The notes beneath the pieces were generated by a model. The model ran no database searches. It was given only the letters and a program-made list of their open reading frames with translations, and was not told the DNA's origin. Shown in pieces: positions 1 to 14,861 of a DNA stretch of 64,000 bases. The translations under genes were made by a program, and so were the position numbers. Within the stretch, counting starts at the first letter, position 1. Each line of letters opens with the position of its first letter. Source of the DNA: Neoscytalidium dimidiatum (Eukaryota; Ascomycota; Dothideomycetes; Botryosphaeriales; Botryosphaeriaceae); assembly GCA_037367355.1 (NCBI GenBank), contig CM074700.1, forward strand, positions 1,426,001 to 1,490,000, read 5' to 3'.

Positions 1-3766
<3,766 letters not shown>

Positions 3767-5239
3767 ATGATGGTTCCACGCTCCTACCGCTACACCTCCC
3801 ACCACTCCTCGTCCGACCGCACCATGGGTTCCGTCAGAATGCCCAGGCCACGCTCACCCGCACGCCCGGACTCCACCAAGGACTCGCCGCGGACAGCCTC
3901 CACCACGCAGCCCGCCGCACGCCCCGTTGCCTCCGCGCCTGTCCACTCGAAGCCCATGGTTATTCCTGCACGCAACCAGCCTTCTCAGCCCGCCCAGCCC
4001 GCCCGCACTCGGCCCTCGCATCCCTCCCGCCTGCCTCGCTCGCCTTCGGAGCATCAGCCCAACGCCATTCCGCCTGCCGTCGCCGCCTTGCTGGCCGTCA
4101 CTTCGATTCCCAAGCCGCGCCGAACCAGTTCGCCGCGTCGCCGCCTGCAGTACGCCGATCGCCGCATCTCTATCGACGAGCTGATCGAGGAGTGGAGGGC
4201 GGAGGACAAGGAGATAGCACCAGGAAGCTATGGATCGCCGCTGGACATTCTACTGGAACGTGTGGATGACTGCGACACCGATGACAGCTTGAGCATTGAC
4301 GAGAGCAGCCAGAAGGAACGTGAATTCGTCTCTCCGCGTTCTGTCTCTACCGAGTCTATTCCGTCCGTACCCGACCTAGATGAAGAAAGATCCATACTGT
4401 CTTGGAGTAGTCCTTCCACCCCGAGGTCCCCATCGCTGGCGAGACGGGCAGGCGAGCGCAAGGAGAAGAGGGTTGTTTCGTCGCCGCCCAAAGAAGAAGC
4501 TATTCTCGATCATCCCTTGTTGCATTATGGCTTCGTTGAGCACGAGGATGACGTGCCGGAGCCTCCGTCCCCTGAGGTCCAGATCGAACGTCAAGCTCCA
4601 ACCTCGCGCCTGAGATCTGCGTTCACCTCCAACTTGACTGCCTCCATCCAGGCTCTGAAGTCTGCCGCCAAGTCTTTCTCGAACTTCACTGCTCCGAGCG
4701 TCCCGCCGGACGACCTTCTCACACGCTCCCTACTTTCGCCCCGATTCACGAGCGAGATGCGCCCCAAAAACTTCCAAGGCACTCCAGACGCTGCTCTTCG
4801 CCGTTATCTGAACCCGACCACTACAAACCGGCCGCTTTCTCCGACGGAGCTGTCACAGCAGCTTCACGAAGCTCTCTTGCATGGCCAGCCTGTGGAAGAG
4901 CCGAGCGATGCGCCCATGATTCAGATGCAGACATACGAACGCCGCTCGCGCAGCCAATCGCGCGGCAAGCGCCGTGCCGCCGACCCTACGTCAGAAGCCG
5001 GTCGTGCCTTGAGCCCGCAGCCAGCCGTTCGCCAACGAGAGCCGCGCGAGAACAGTGACTTCCTACGTGTCATTGTGCTAGAGATGAACATGCGGCGCGA
5101 GGGCAAATTGGATGCGCGTGCCATGGGAAAAGCTCGAATCTGGCTACCTCCTCGCAAAACCATCCCCCGCAACGACGAGGAGGATCCAGTAGATGGTGTC
5201 CCCGTTCGGTGGGTCGGCGTGTTGGCAGAGGCTTGTTGA
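3767..5239 (+). CDS. Conserved fungal protein, largely disordered, unknown function
   Basis: Single-exon frame of 490 codons. The start was chosen as the first of two adjacent ATG codons after a pyrimidine-rich leader. The N-terminal ~150 residues are rich in Pro, Ser and Arg and look disordered. An Ala/Pro patch at about residues 100-115 (PPAVAALLAVTSIP) and an acidic segment at 150-210 follow. The C-terminal ~70 residues are the best ordered part and contain a hydrophobic-basic block (VIVLEMNMRREGKLD) followed by an Arg/Trp/Pro block (KARIWLPPRK). These two blocks match what I remember of conserved uncharacterised Pezizomycotina proteins, but I know no assigned function. No transmembrane segment or catalytic motif is visible. 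Phosphorylation-type Ser-Pro sites are abundant, so a regulatory or scaffolding role is possible but unsupported. Confidence 0.8.
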   Translation: MMVPRSYRYTSHHSSSDRTMGSVRMPRPRSPARPDSTKDSPRTASTTQPAARPVASAPVHSKPMVIPARNQPSQPAQPARTRPSHPSRLPRSPSEHQPNAIPPAVAALLAVTSIPKPRRTSSPRRRLQYADRRISIDELIEEWRAEDKEIAPGSYGSPLDILLERVDDCDTDDSLSIDESSQKEREFVSPRSVSTESIPSVPDLDEERSILSWSSPSTPRSPSLARRAGERKEKRVVSSPPKEEAILDHPLLHYGFVEHEDDVPEPPSPEVQIERQAPTSRLRSAFTSNLTASIQALKSAAKSFSNFTAPSVPPDDLLTRSLLSPRFTSEMRPKNFQGTPDAALRRYLNPTTTNRPLSPTELSQQLHEALLHGQPVEEPSDAPMIQMQTYERRSRSQSRGKRRAADPTSEAGRALSPQPAVRQREPRENSDFLRVIVLEMNMRREGKLDARAMGKARIWLPPRKTIPRNDEEDPVDGVPVRWVGVLAEAC

Positions 5240-7742
5240 GCGGCTTTGAGAAGTCTTCAACGAGAAGTCATACCTGCATGAGAAGATGCATGCGACATGG
5301 TTGCGGTAGACGGATAGGCGAGGTTCCAAACAGCGCGCAACACCCCGGTCTCGCTCTTACGTTGGATGTGCATTTGCCGCTCCAAGCGTTCGAGATGGAA
5401 TTTCCGAAAAACGCAGCCATCCCGAAACTCCATGCTTCACCGGCTTCCAAAATTTTACTACGCCCCTGCTTCCCGCAGCAGCAACGTGATCGGTGTTGTC
5501 CAGAGATGTGAAAGCAACGCGAATGCGCATATCTGCGAATGTCGACTGCCCGCACCGCATCTCGGATAAAAGCAATCGTCGCAGGCTTTCTCCATAGACT
5601 CACGCACGCGACGTCAATCGAGGCCGATGCTTCCGCCAAGGCGAAAAAGCAAAGACGCAAAAGACCCTGCATCAAATTGTTCCTGGAGACCGCGTCCATC
5701 CTTGCGCACGACACATGACATACCATCACATGAGCACGCCCTGCAGACAATTTTTTTCGCACACCGCTTCGGTCCTTCAGTGCTCACGCCCATGCGAGCT
5801 GCGACCTCTCTTTCATTGCGGTTCCACAGCCTTCGGCCCGTTCGGCCCTTCCACGCAGCCGGGAAGAGAAACGCCCTTGCCGGCCTTCGACGCCTACACC
5901 CACTTCGCGCGATCGATACTACTGTGTACACCCCACCGATAGGTACCCTGGTCGAGTATGCGAGCTCTAGCTGTAAGAGGCAACTCAGCGGAAACAGCTG
6001 GAATGAGCAAAAGGAGACTTAGCGTGGGTGGAGCGGGGCGTGGCTGGCGTGGGTGCAAGCACGAGCGCGGGTTGTATCGGTTGCTCCAGAAAGATTACTT
6101 TGCGTTGCAGCCATGTGGGGTCAGTCCGACAAGCGTGGGAGGAAAAGAGAAATTCATTCGAATTTTTCTTTGCTGCCCAAGGCTCGAGCGAAGCGATTAA
6201 GCGACTGGTCCAGGATCTTCCGCTTGCCAGCTCCTTCCGCCAATGCTCCCACTCGACCTTCCCTTCTCTTGCTGGCGTGCTTTGCGGTTCTTCGTAACGA
6301 AATGCTGCGCATTGACTGCAGTCTCATTTCGTCGGTTATGACCGCGCAGATTTTGTCCGCCCGGCGATCAGGAGTTGCAGTTTTCATCTCGCTATCCGCT
6401 GATGCAGCTACATCAGAGAGCCTCCTTCTCCCTAGCTTCAGGTCATGCCAATCGCAGTTGGATCTTATCTGGTACTAAATGACAAGGCTCCGGATTGTCT
6501 CTGTCGATGCGTCATGTAACGTCGTGCCAGATGTCCTGCAGCGGATTTCTTCATCAGGTTTTTTTCGGCTCCTACACATCAGCTGTCGACCGACACAATT
6601 TTGTGCCACGCTCGCTCCGCTTCTCTTCACATGATCTAGCTTGGCCGCCGCTTTATTGCACGTACGTCACTGTTCTCATCATCGTTATTATTAGCGAGCA
6701 TTAGCACAGCATAAGCATTTGTGGGAGCCATACATTGCTTTTTGTCTACTGACACCTTCCTTTTCATGATCACCGCAATCATGTGTGCATTGCCTTCTCA
6801 CAAGTCTTTATTTTTTTTTATTATTTTTTTTTGAATATGATCATCCGTTCAAGCAAGGCGGGACCTCGCAGTGAATGAGTGCGGGATCTATTTTTCAAGT
6901 GCCATATATTCTATTGTGTCTTACATCACTTTCAGAGTTTATTTAGCGTAACCCTTGGCGTTACTAGGCATTATGAGGAATACCTGGATCTGCAGGCATT
7001 TGGGTCAGACTCCAGGTCTGTGTATCATCAGATTCACATTGAGATTCGGGCGGATAAGAGTAAGAGATACCTTAGATCAAATTTGGAGATTACCGATAGG
7101 TGATAGTATGAATGTACGAGCATTCAACTCAGTTCGACGGTTTGCTTCAAACTTTTTGATATTATATTAGAAAAAGCATTAAGTTAGCGATACGTAGACT
7201 ACGGTCAAGACATAGAATTTTGTCTTAAGTCTGACTTAAAGGCCTTAGACAAGGAGACAAACCGAAGCCGGATTGGCTGGTATTGTTCATGATGCCAGGC
7301 TATCAGTTCGCTAGATCGGATCCACTATTGAGGGCTCGTGACGTACATCAGATGAATAACGACTGGTTTTTACTATCTGCGGCAGCACTCTAGGAGATGT
7401 CAGGTGGGAATATATAGGACTCTGCAATGAGGAACCACTGGCATTCGCCGCGTTCTACGGTTAATCTTTTGTCCTGTTTGAGACGAGACAAATCTCGGCC
7501 ATGAAGCAGTAGATCACTCATCATCTAGTCTAGATCTAGCCGCCTACGCATATCCAGGCTCCCCGCTGTACTATTACTATACGTTCGCCTTTCATTCGCG
7601 CTTCGACCCAATTTGCTCAAGTGGCTTGGTGCACGCTTTTTATTTGCCTCAGCCCAATCAAACTCCCCGCGAAACTTGCTTGTCCCTTAGAGTAACCTCC
7701 TTTGTTCAGATTAAGTTTCTATCTCAACTCGCTATGTATCGT
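5240..7742. other. Intergenic region without recognised gene
   Basis: No frame here has recognisable domains or consistent coding character. From about 6500 to 7740 the sequence becomes more AT-rich, with poly-T/TA runs near 6810-6835, but CA and TG dinucleotides remain common, so it does not resemble the mutated island at 32.8-41 kb. The right end should hold the 3' untranslated region of the dehydratase gene on the minus strand. Confidence 0.5.
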
Positions 7743-8702
7743 TCAGTCAGCCCTCTTTTTCCCACGCAAAACTCTTCGTCTCTGAGCCATCATGTGCGTG
7801 TATAATATGTACGAGCCTTTGCTGAACGTTAGCATCACTCTCAGGGAAGCAGTTTAGGTTGGGGGTCCTTACCGGGCACGTATATAGCTAAGACTGCCCA
7901 GAGGCCATATGCAAGGAGGGGGTTTGCCTGCCCAGCGGGCCCAATGGCTTTGAACACCAGCCAACATTCACACGAGATGCCCAGAGGATACAAGACGTAA
8001 AACGTATTGTACCGTAGCCAACTGAGGAAAGCGGGGATACGGCCGCTGCTAAGCAGGAAAACGAAGTAACTATAGCGAATGACTTCGGTGACGGACCAGG
8101 CGATAAGCATGCCAGCGAAGGCTGGAGACTGAGAAGTCGAGTGGGGAAAGGGGTAGGCTATGCCCCAGACGAGGAGCAGACGAGAAGCTACCTGCATAAC
8201 GGTGGTGAGGAGAGGGGCGCGGACAAGGCCTACATGAAGAAGCTGGTCAGCAATTTGCAAACCAAAGCATCTTTCTTCCCGGTTGTAGCAGCTCCTAGCT
8301 CTCACGGCGCTTGGTCTCGCATGACTACTTGCGATCCAAAGTCCCTTGCCCCCAAAAGTGCTGTAGCGACCATCAAGCCAGTTCCCCCACCATGCACCGT
8401 TTTGTTTGGTCTCTTCCTGCTCCTTGATATCCTCCCCACGCTCTGTCGCACTGACTACTGCTTGCCGGAGAAAAGAGTTGCCACTCACCGAACGCAGCGT
8501 GGCCGACCTCAGCTAATGCCAGTGTCTGCACCCAACGCACGAAATCATCCACACCTCCAAAGACATTCTTAATGCCGACCAACGGTACGAGCAGAATGAC
8601 ACGTCCAAGCACGGTAACCCAGAGAAGCGCCGAGGCCGCATTGTATGAGAGTAGGTAAGTGTGGGCGGGACCGCTGCTTCTCGCTTTCAGAGGGGCAGAC
8701 AT
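7743..8702 (-). CDS. PHS1: Very-long-chain (3R)-3-hydroxyacyl-CoA dehydratase (PHS1/HACD family)
   Basis: Catalyses the third step of very-long-chain fatty acid elongation, dehydrating 3-hydroxyacyl-CoA to trans-2-enoyl-CoA in the ER membrane. Three exons join in phase: 8702-8489, 8229-7873 and 7816-7743, giving 214 residues, close to yeast Phs1 (217). The first intron (259 bp) is long for this window; it could hide a further small exon, but the joined protein needs none. The motif GLVRAPLLTT spans the first splice junction. Tyr152 and Glu159 in YPLGISCE match the catalytic Tyr/Glu pair and spacing of Phs1. Several hydrophobic segments fit a polytopic membrane protein, and the tail is basic (RRRVLRGKKRAD). 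The frame extends upstream only to a TTG codon, so the first ATG at 8702 was taken. Essential in yeast, so probably a housekeeping gene. Confidence 0.92.
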
Positions 8703-9786
8703 TGCGTTGGATGGGTTGGAGAAGTTTCGCAAGCTGGCTTGGTGAACTGAATTCGATGACGTGTATGGTACTTGATCGCGGCTCTGGCAGAAGTATTCTT
8801 GAGCATACTGGCAGGTTGCAGTGAGGGCGACAGCGGAGAACTTAGAAGCTCACCTCAACAGCTTGACTGCTCAACGTGTTTCAAGCAGGTGCGCAACGGC
8901 TTCAATGCTTACACCTTTGGATATGACAGGGTGTTACTCAGTTCCTGCGGGCTTGCCGTGATCACTAGCGCTGAGGCATTACCTTACAGGTAGAGGGAAA
9001 ATAAAAACAAATGTTCGTCTATTGTTGGTTGGGGAAAAGAAGTCTCCAACCGCGGCAGGTCGGCAGGTCGGCAAGTCGGTAGATCGGCGTTCTGCAGGCC
9101 GAACATCACCAACGCCATGAGCCGGTCAGACGCTCGTGTATCATCCTATACTCATTTTGTAAGAGGGAAACGCTCGGCGATCGTTGTTAGGCGGGAGGCC
9201 CCGAACCCAGTCGCAGCATCGCACACTCAACATGCAATGTCCTGGTCCAGATCGGAGTCTGAGCCACGATGCGTGGTACTTCTACAAACTCTCTCACCCA
9301 ATACACCAACCATCAGCTCGCTGTCTTTTCAAGGGCGTACACGGCCTGCATTGTACATTGCCAAGGACCCACGCGTGTGCCACCTTTTGCTCTTCTAATC
9401 TCCCATTCATTCGCAAAAAAAAAAAAAGAAAAGAAAACCGGTCGTCCGTCACCGCCTAGAGAAGAAGACGCGGTCACCCCAGAGCATATGTCTTCCGATA
9501 GCAAGATGCGAGAAGCCAAAAGAACCGCCCACAACCCAAAGAAAAAGGTCTGTCACAATCAATCCCAGATCCGTTAATATCCCATGATCCCTATGACCAT
9601 ACTGCCTACCTGTCTAACATTAAAGTGCATGAACGCCTTGAAGAAGGGAAATGACTCCTGATGCTGGTAGTCCCGATACCCGCTTTTGTGCCGCTAGAAG
9701 TGAGAACAAATAGAGAATGAAGGAGAGTCTTCCACATTGATGGTCGCTCTTTCGACGCCCAGGGTAGCGGATTAAGCCCAGACCAA
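8703..9786. other. Intergenic region between PHS1-like and RING genes
   Basis: Contains the upstream region of the dehydratase gene and the 3' flank of the RING gene. The short frames present have no recognisable domain. A GT/CG-rich tract with a repeated GGTCGGCA unit lies at about 9057-9085 and an A-rich run at 9417-9437. Nothing else stands out. Confidence 0.5.
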
Positions 9787-11233
9787 TCAGAGGAACAACT
9801 GTATCATGGCCGTCCGTGCTGTGCACTTCTTGCCGCAATCCTTTACCACGCATCTCTGGAAAGGGTTTGGCAGACGGCTGCTAGAGCCCGCAGGTTCTTT
9901 GCCCTTTCGTTTTGTAGCGTATCGGTTATTGGCACACTCTCCGCAATATGCCTATTTCCAAAATGGTTACAATCTTGGTCAAAGGGTATTGGGGATAGCA
10001 GCCATGGCGGAGGACGCAGCGTGGAAAACTTACATGGCCACATGCTTTTATGATCCAAACCTGCCTCTTCTCCCCCACCTCAGGGCCAACACAAAGCTCA
10101 GAGTCACAATTCGGGCAGACAAGGACGTCGCCCTCTTCTGGCGAACGAGTGAATCCAGGTGGGGCTTTCGACGGTGCTTCGTAAGTTGGTGGAGTGTTCT
10201 CGCGTTCGAGACCCAAGTCGAAGCCAACTGTTCCGTAGTTTAGAGCGCCCGGCCCGAGGAAGTTCGCGATCGGCGGAGGGTGCAAGTCGAAAAGGCCATC
10301 TGGATCACCTCCGATTAGCCGCTGAATGTAGGGAGCCCTCGATGCCGGCCGTCCTTGAGTGTCGCGCTGATCTCGCCGTTCCCTCTGGCGCTGCCGTTGC
10401 TGGTGCTGAACAGACGTGCGCTCACCGAGTATGTGCACCAACCGCCGGCGCAACGGGCTGTTCCTCCGACTGCGCGTCCTGTATCCTCCATCACCCGGCG
10501 GCGCCCTGTTGATACCGTGCCTCATCCCTATGTCGGCCACCAACACGTCGAAATCGAAATCATCGTCTGTCAAGTCCACAGCGGGTGCAGGAGGTCTCCG
10601 ACCCGGAATGGTGCGCGAGGAGACGAACTCCACCTCCGGGCTCGAGGGTGCTTGATTCCGAGCTGTTGGGCCCGCGGGCAGGAGCGGCGGCGTATCGTCG
10701 GACAGGTCGATGATTTCGCGAGCAAAGCGAGGAGGACGCGAGGCGCGGGCTGATTGGATCAACGGCGCGATTGGCGTGGTGGGCTGGTCGGTTTGACTGG
10801 GCTCGTCTTCGGAGGTGAGGTCTATGACATCGGCCGGCGGTGCGTTGCTGGAAGCTGTGGAGATCGACATGGCAGGCCGCCTGAAATCGAAACCGTCGCC
10901 AGCGAAGCGGTGATGGAGCGGTGGCAGATGTAGGCCGGAGGTCTGCGGGTGGTAGTTGTGCGGGTGCGGTGCGGTGGAGCTTGCGGGCGGAGTGGAGTGG
11001 GCGCTTTGGCTGAAGGGCGTAGGGTGACGGAGGGCGGCCGGGTCGGAGCTCTCGCGATGGCCGCGCTGCATGTCGTCGTGAGTTCTCTGGACAAGGCAGA
11101 TGGTCAGCCTCGGCGGGTTTGTCAGTGGTGATCGCTCCTTCGCAATTCACGCGGGCGATGGTGGACTGCGGACGTCTCGTACCTTCGGAATGCGATGATG
11201 CGGCCAGCCGTTGGGCGGATTGGTGCTGTCCAT
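9787..11233 (-). CDS. RING-finger protein with three SUMO-interaction-like motifs; candidate SUMO-targeted ubiquitin ligase
   Basis: Probably an E3 ubiquitin ligase. Proposed exons are 11233-11183, 11086-10034 and 9951-9787 (422 residues). The small first exon rests only on an in-phase GT-AG join; a shorter version starting at ATG 11071 (400 residues) is equally legal. The C-terminal RING variant begins CPNCDSELC and continues, across the last intron (82 bp), with CGHAYCGEC and a distal Cys pair (CVVKDC). The N-terminal two-thirds is disordered and Pro/Arg-rich. It holds three hydrophobic-Asp-Leu motifs followed by acidic residues (DVIDLTSEDE, EIIDLSDD, AVDLTDDDFDF), at about residues 103, 141 and 186 of the long form. 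Such motifs bind SUMO in Slx8/Rfp/RNF4-type ligases. The RING part is familiar from conserved fungal proteins often labelled cell-cycle control protein. The ligase activity and SUMO link are inferred from motifs. Confidence 0.8.
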
Positions 11234-11977
11234 GCTCGAAACCACGGGAGGCGCAGTCGTGGCGAGGAGGCGGGCGAGGAGGGGATGGTGAAGTTGGTCG
11301 TGGTCGAGGTCGTGAGGAGGCGGCTTCAGCGGCGCCAAAGCGGCCGGCGGTCGTTGGTGGCGGATTAATGAAGTGTTGTGATTTAAAGCCCCCGACCAAC
11401 TCGGCGGCTTGGACCTGACGATGCAAGCAAGCCTACGCCCTGCGGACACAGTTCTCGACGAGTGCCAGCTGCAGCTGCTTGGCTTCCTGGCGACGGTGTC
11501 AAGGGACAAAAAATTTTTTTTTTTTTTTGCAAACTCGGTGGGCGCTGCGAGCAGTTGCAAGTTTCACCTGCCGGGTGCTATGTACTGAAGTCCAAATGAT
11601 GCCGGTGATTCCTCGGGAAGCCGCGATCCTCACTTCCTGTGTAGCTGCAACCAGGAGGGACTTCGCCAGCAAGGACCCACGGCTCAGTGGGAATACCTGG
11701 GCTTTGTCTTCGCCCAGAGGGCCAGAGGAGCCGTCAGCCTGCGATATGCGGTCTGGCTTGTTCCCATCGCTGGCTCGAGAGCTACCTTATCGATTGAGCC
11801 CTTTGGAAGCATCACGAGACTGGACTGGCTCCTCGCACACGGGTCGCCAACATAGTCCTCTGATGTCATTCCAGTCATGCTCGCCTTTTCCTAGCGCGCA
11901 ACTATGCAATTGCCCAATATTATACACTTGACGCCGCCAACCCAGAAGCCTTCACACCTGCTAGGAGAATAATCCCT
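11234..11977. other. Intergenic region between RING gene and Prp19
   Basis: Both flanking genes lie on the minus strand, so this stretch should hold the RING gene promoter and the Prp19 3' end. A poly-T run of about 16 lies at 11512-11528. No coding region is supported. Confidence 0.5.
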
Positions 11978-13611
11978 TCAAGCTGACCCAAGAACCGCCA
12001 GTCTTCCCTCGGCCGTGAGCGCCACAAGGCACTGCGCCGAAGCACCCCACTGCACTGCCGTTGCCGCGACAGCTTTCCTGAACGGTTCCGACCAGCTTTT
12101 GGATGACTTTGCGTAGTGGTGGATCGCGACGCTGCCTGAACCTGCTGCGGCAAGGAATTGGCCCGTGTAGTCCCATTGCACGCTCTGTACCGCACTGCCG
12201 ATGTCCAACATCTTGATGCTTGCCGCCTTGCGCAGATCCCAGATTTGAACATTCGTCTCCCCTTGCACTGAAGCCGCGAGCCAAGTCCCGTTCTCTGAGA
12301 ATGCAATGGTCTGAAGCGAGCCGCCTGCATCGAACGTGGCCATGTTTTCGCCAGTTTTGACGTCGAAGACCTTGATCTGGCCGTCTCTGCCGCCCGCAGC
12401 GAAGAGGTGGCCATCCGGATGGAATCCACCGCACAGGATTTCTGCTACTTCGTTAGCAGCAGATCGTCCAAACGCTCTTAATTGGATGAAACGCACCTGT
12501 ATCCGTGAAGACCTGCGTAAGCTGCTTATTGCCGGCTAGGTCGTAGATGGCGTAGCTCTTGTCGACGCCCGTTGAAGCCAGGAGGTCGCCACAGGGGTGA
12601 AGAGAAAGAGAGGTAACGGCCCCTGCGTGGGAGCCGATTTGAGCAATCTCCGCACCGTTGTCGAATACTTTGACAGCGCCGGCCAACGTGCCAACGAGGG
12701 GCTTGTCGCCATACCACGCACCAGCAGTGATACTGCCGCCAATTTTCAACGCCTGGACCACCTGTTTCTGTGATACCGAGAAGACACCAGCAACACCGTC
12801 CTTTCCACCAGTGAGGACAAGATCACCTTCGCTGTGGAGAGCGAGCGTCTTGCCGCCGGGATATAGAGGATCCGTCTCGAAGGTGGTGTCAAAGGACTGG
12901 ATGTCATCAGCCGTGGCCCAGCCTTCCGGGACAGGGCGCTTCCTCCGCGTGGCAGAGAGCCTATGAAGAGTCAGTTTGGTTACAACGAAACAATGTTCAA
13001 CCACGTACTGCTGATGCGTCTGATCGACCTTGGCCGCTGCCTCATCAGGCAGACCAGCGCTGTCCACTTGCATAGCCTCACCACTGGGCGCGCCACTCGT
13101 GCTCACGCTAATGCGGGAGAGGGCGTCGCGAGCCTCGTCCCGCTCTCGCGTTAGTCGCGCGATGACCCGAACGGCCGCATCGTGTTGGTAGAGGGCAGTG
13201 CTGAGCTCCTGACGGGTCTGTGCCAGCTGTTGCTTCAACTGATACGTCTCAAGGGCGACGGCGTCCCATTCGTTCTGGAAAGCGGCGAGAAGGGAGGGAA
13301 TGGAAGTGAGTGTCGGAGGGCGCGGGCGGACGACGCGCTGGGTCTTCAGCTCGACGAGATCGTCAGTGGTAAGCTCTTCGCCATTCACGGGATCTGTGCC
13401 ATGCTCGGCAATGTATGTTTCGATTAGTCGTTTCTCGAAGACGTTTCCTGCAGGCGCGTAAGCTATTGCGCGCATCTCGGCATATGCATCGAACAGCTAC
13501 GAACCGCTCTTCTTCGACGCGACGGGGACTTGCGGAGCTTCGCCAGAAACTAGAGAGCGTTAGCAGCGGCAATTGAGGTACTGGGTGACCCTGCTTACTT
13601 GCGCACAACAT
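11978..13611 (-). CDS. PRP19: Pre-mRNA-processing factor 19, U-box E3 ubiquitin ligase of the spliceosome
   Basis: Core subunit of the NineTeen complex, needed for spliceosome activation and for ubiquitylation in the nucleus. Five exons join in phase: 13611-13599, 13549-13505, 13447-13009, 12960-12497 and 12444-11978, giving 475 residues, the usual length for fungal Prp19. The N-terminal U-box starts with MLCAISGEAPQVPVAS and runs through IETYIAEHGTDPVNGE. The Prp19-specific coiled-coil region follows (SIPSLLAAFQNEWDAVALE, residues about 70-135). The second half is a WD40 propeller with blades recognisable by GHxx/WD-like repeats, for example HPCGDLLASTGVDKSYAIYD and FHPDGHLFAAGGRDGQIKVFD. 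Introns are 48-57 bp except for two tiny 5' exons typical of this gene in fungi. Identification is firm. Confidence 0.96.
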
Positions 13612-14861
13612 TTCGGCGGCGGGTGCTGGGAATGGGATGCAAGTACGTGGAGCTTGGTTGCTGTGGAGCGTGCAGAGGAAGCAATCAGGAACTTCTGAGG
13701 TGCAAACACGCCAAGAATTCACAAACTGCCCGTCCGCCGACTATGCCACAACGCCGACCCTAAACAGGCCCATGTCCCGCCCTGCCACCCTGCCACACCG
13801 CCCAGGGGCCGAGGGGCCTTTGGGACCCGCTAACGTCATCGAGATCTTCGCTTGTGAACGGGATCTTCTCCGGCATCTGCAACCTCACCTCATCGTCAAT
13901 TTTGCCACACTCAAAAATTCTGATGGAATTTTGACTTTGGCATCGGTCGCTCCGTACTTTAGGCTCTCACGTAGTGATTGGCTCTCCTTCCAATGCTGCG
14001 TTGGACCTCCGAATCACGCCCGAGCGTCATGAAGGCGGTCCAGAAAGTGTCACGGTGGCCCCGTCTCGTGTAGCTCAATCGTTGTGGTCGTCGCGCGTGT
14101 TGGAAGTCCGTGGCATTGAAACTCACATGATGGCTGTGTGAACCCATCGCATACTACAAATTTTGTGCAGTTGAAGGAGCTGTACGGTAGTAAATTTGAC
14201 TAACTACATGTAATATGCACGCCCATGAGATTGCCTCAGCTTCGTATGCAGATTTTGTTATTCTACAATCCGCAAAGTCAACTCCACGTTTCATTCAATG
14301 AGTATCCGAGTCGGTAGGCAACGAACGCAGCTCAAACCGCTTTTCATAGATGCTCCTTTCATCACGGGATGGTTGCATGAACCGAAGGGGCGGAGTAATG
14401 TCTCACAAGACAAGCCAGCCAGCTTTCGAGCCCGGGAGTGGCTGAGCCGCATCTCTGAAGGCGATTCTGACAATCCTGACAATCCTGAACGTTGACTCCC
14501 TCGGGCAATGCGCATCACACAATATTGCACGAGATTTTGGATGTGATTGAAGATGAGATTACAGTATATTTGGTGCATGCTTCGGATAAAGCAGTCTTTG
14601 GGTATAGCTGTTATTCTAGGCGCCAATCCATATTCTGATGAAAATCCCACAGGCCCTTTCTTTTCCTCGAGCCGTCCAATCAATGCTTTTTAATCCCTAT
14701 GACTCCAAAGAAATCACAATCAGTCAATGAGCTGCCAATCCGTGGCATGCTTGGGTATATCCTCCGCATCCACCCTGAGTTCTCCCAGAAGCAAAAGAAG
14801 TACAAAAGAAATTCGTAACCGCATCTCAAACAGGTGTTGAACGATAGGCGAGGTCGGTATG
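13612..14861. other. Intergenic region upstream of Prp19
   Basis: Holds the Prp19 promoter on the minus strand and the 3' flank of the arrestin gene. Short frames at 13637-14032 and 14291-14683 show no domain and overlap each other on opposite strands. I see no RNA gene or repeat here. Confidence 0.5.

Noticed and set aside
7872..8488. Single long frame 7841-8488 as a complete separate gene
   Set aside because: It reads through an intron; joining to the upstream exon restores the GLVRAPLLTT motif of the PHS1 family, and a further 3' exon restores the C-terminus.
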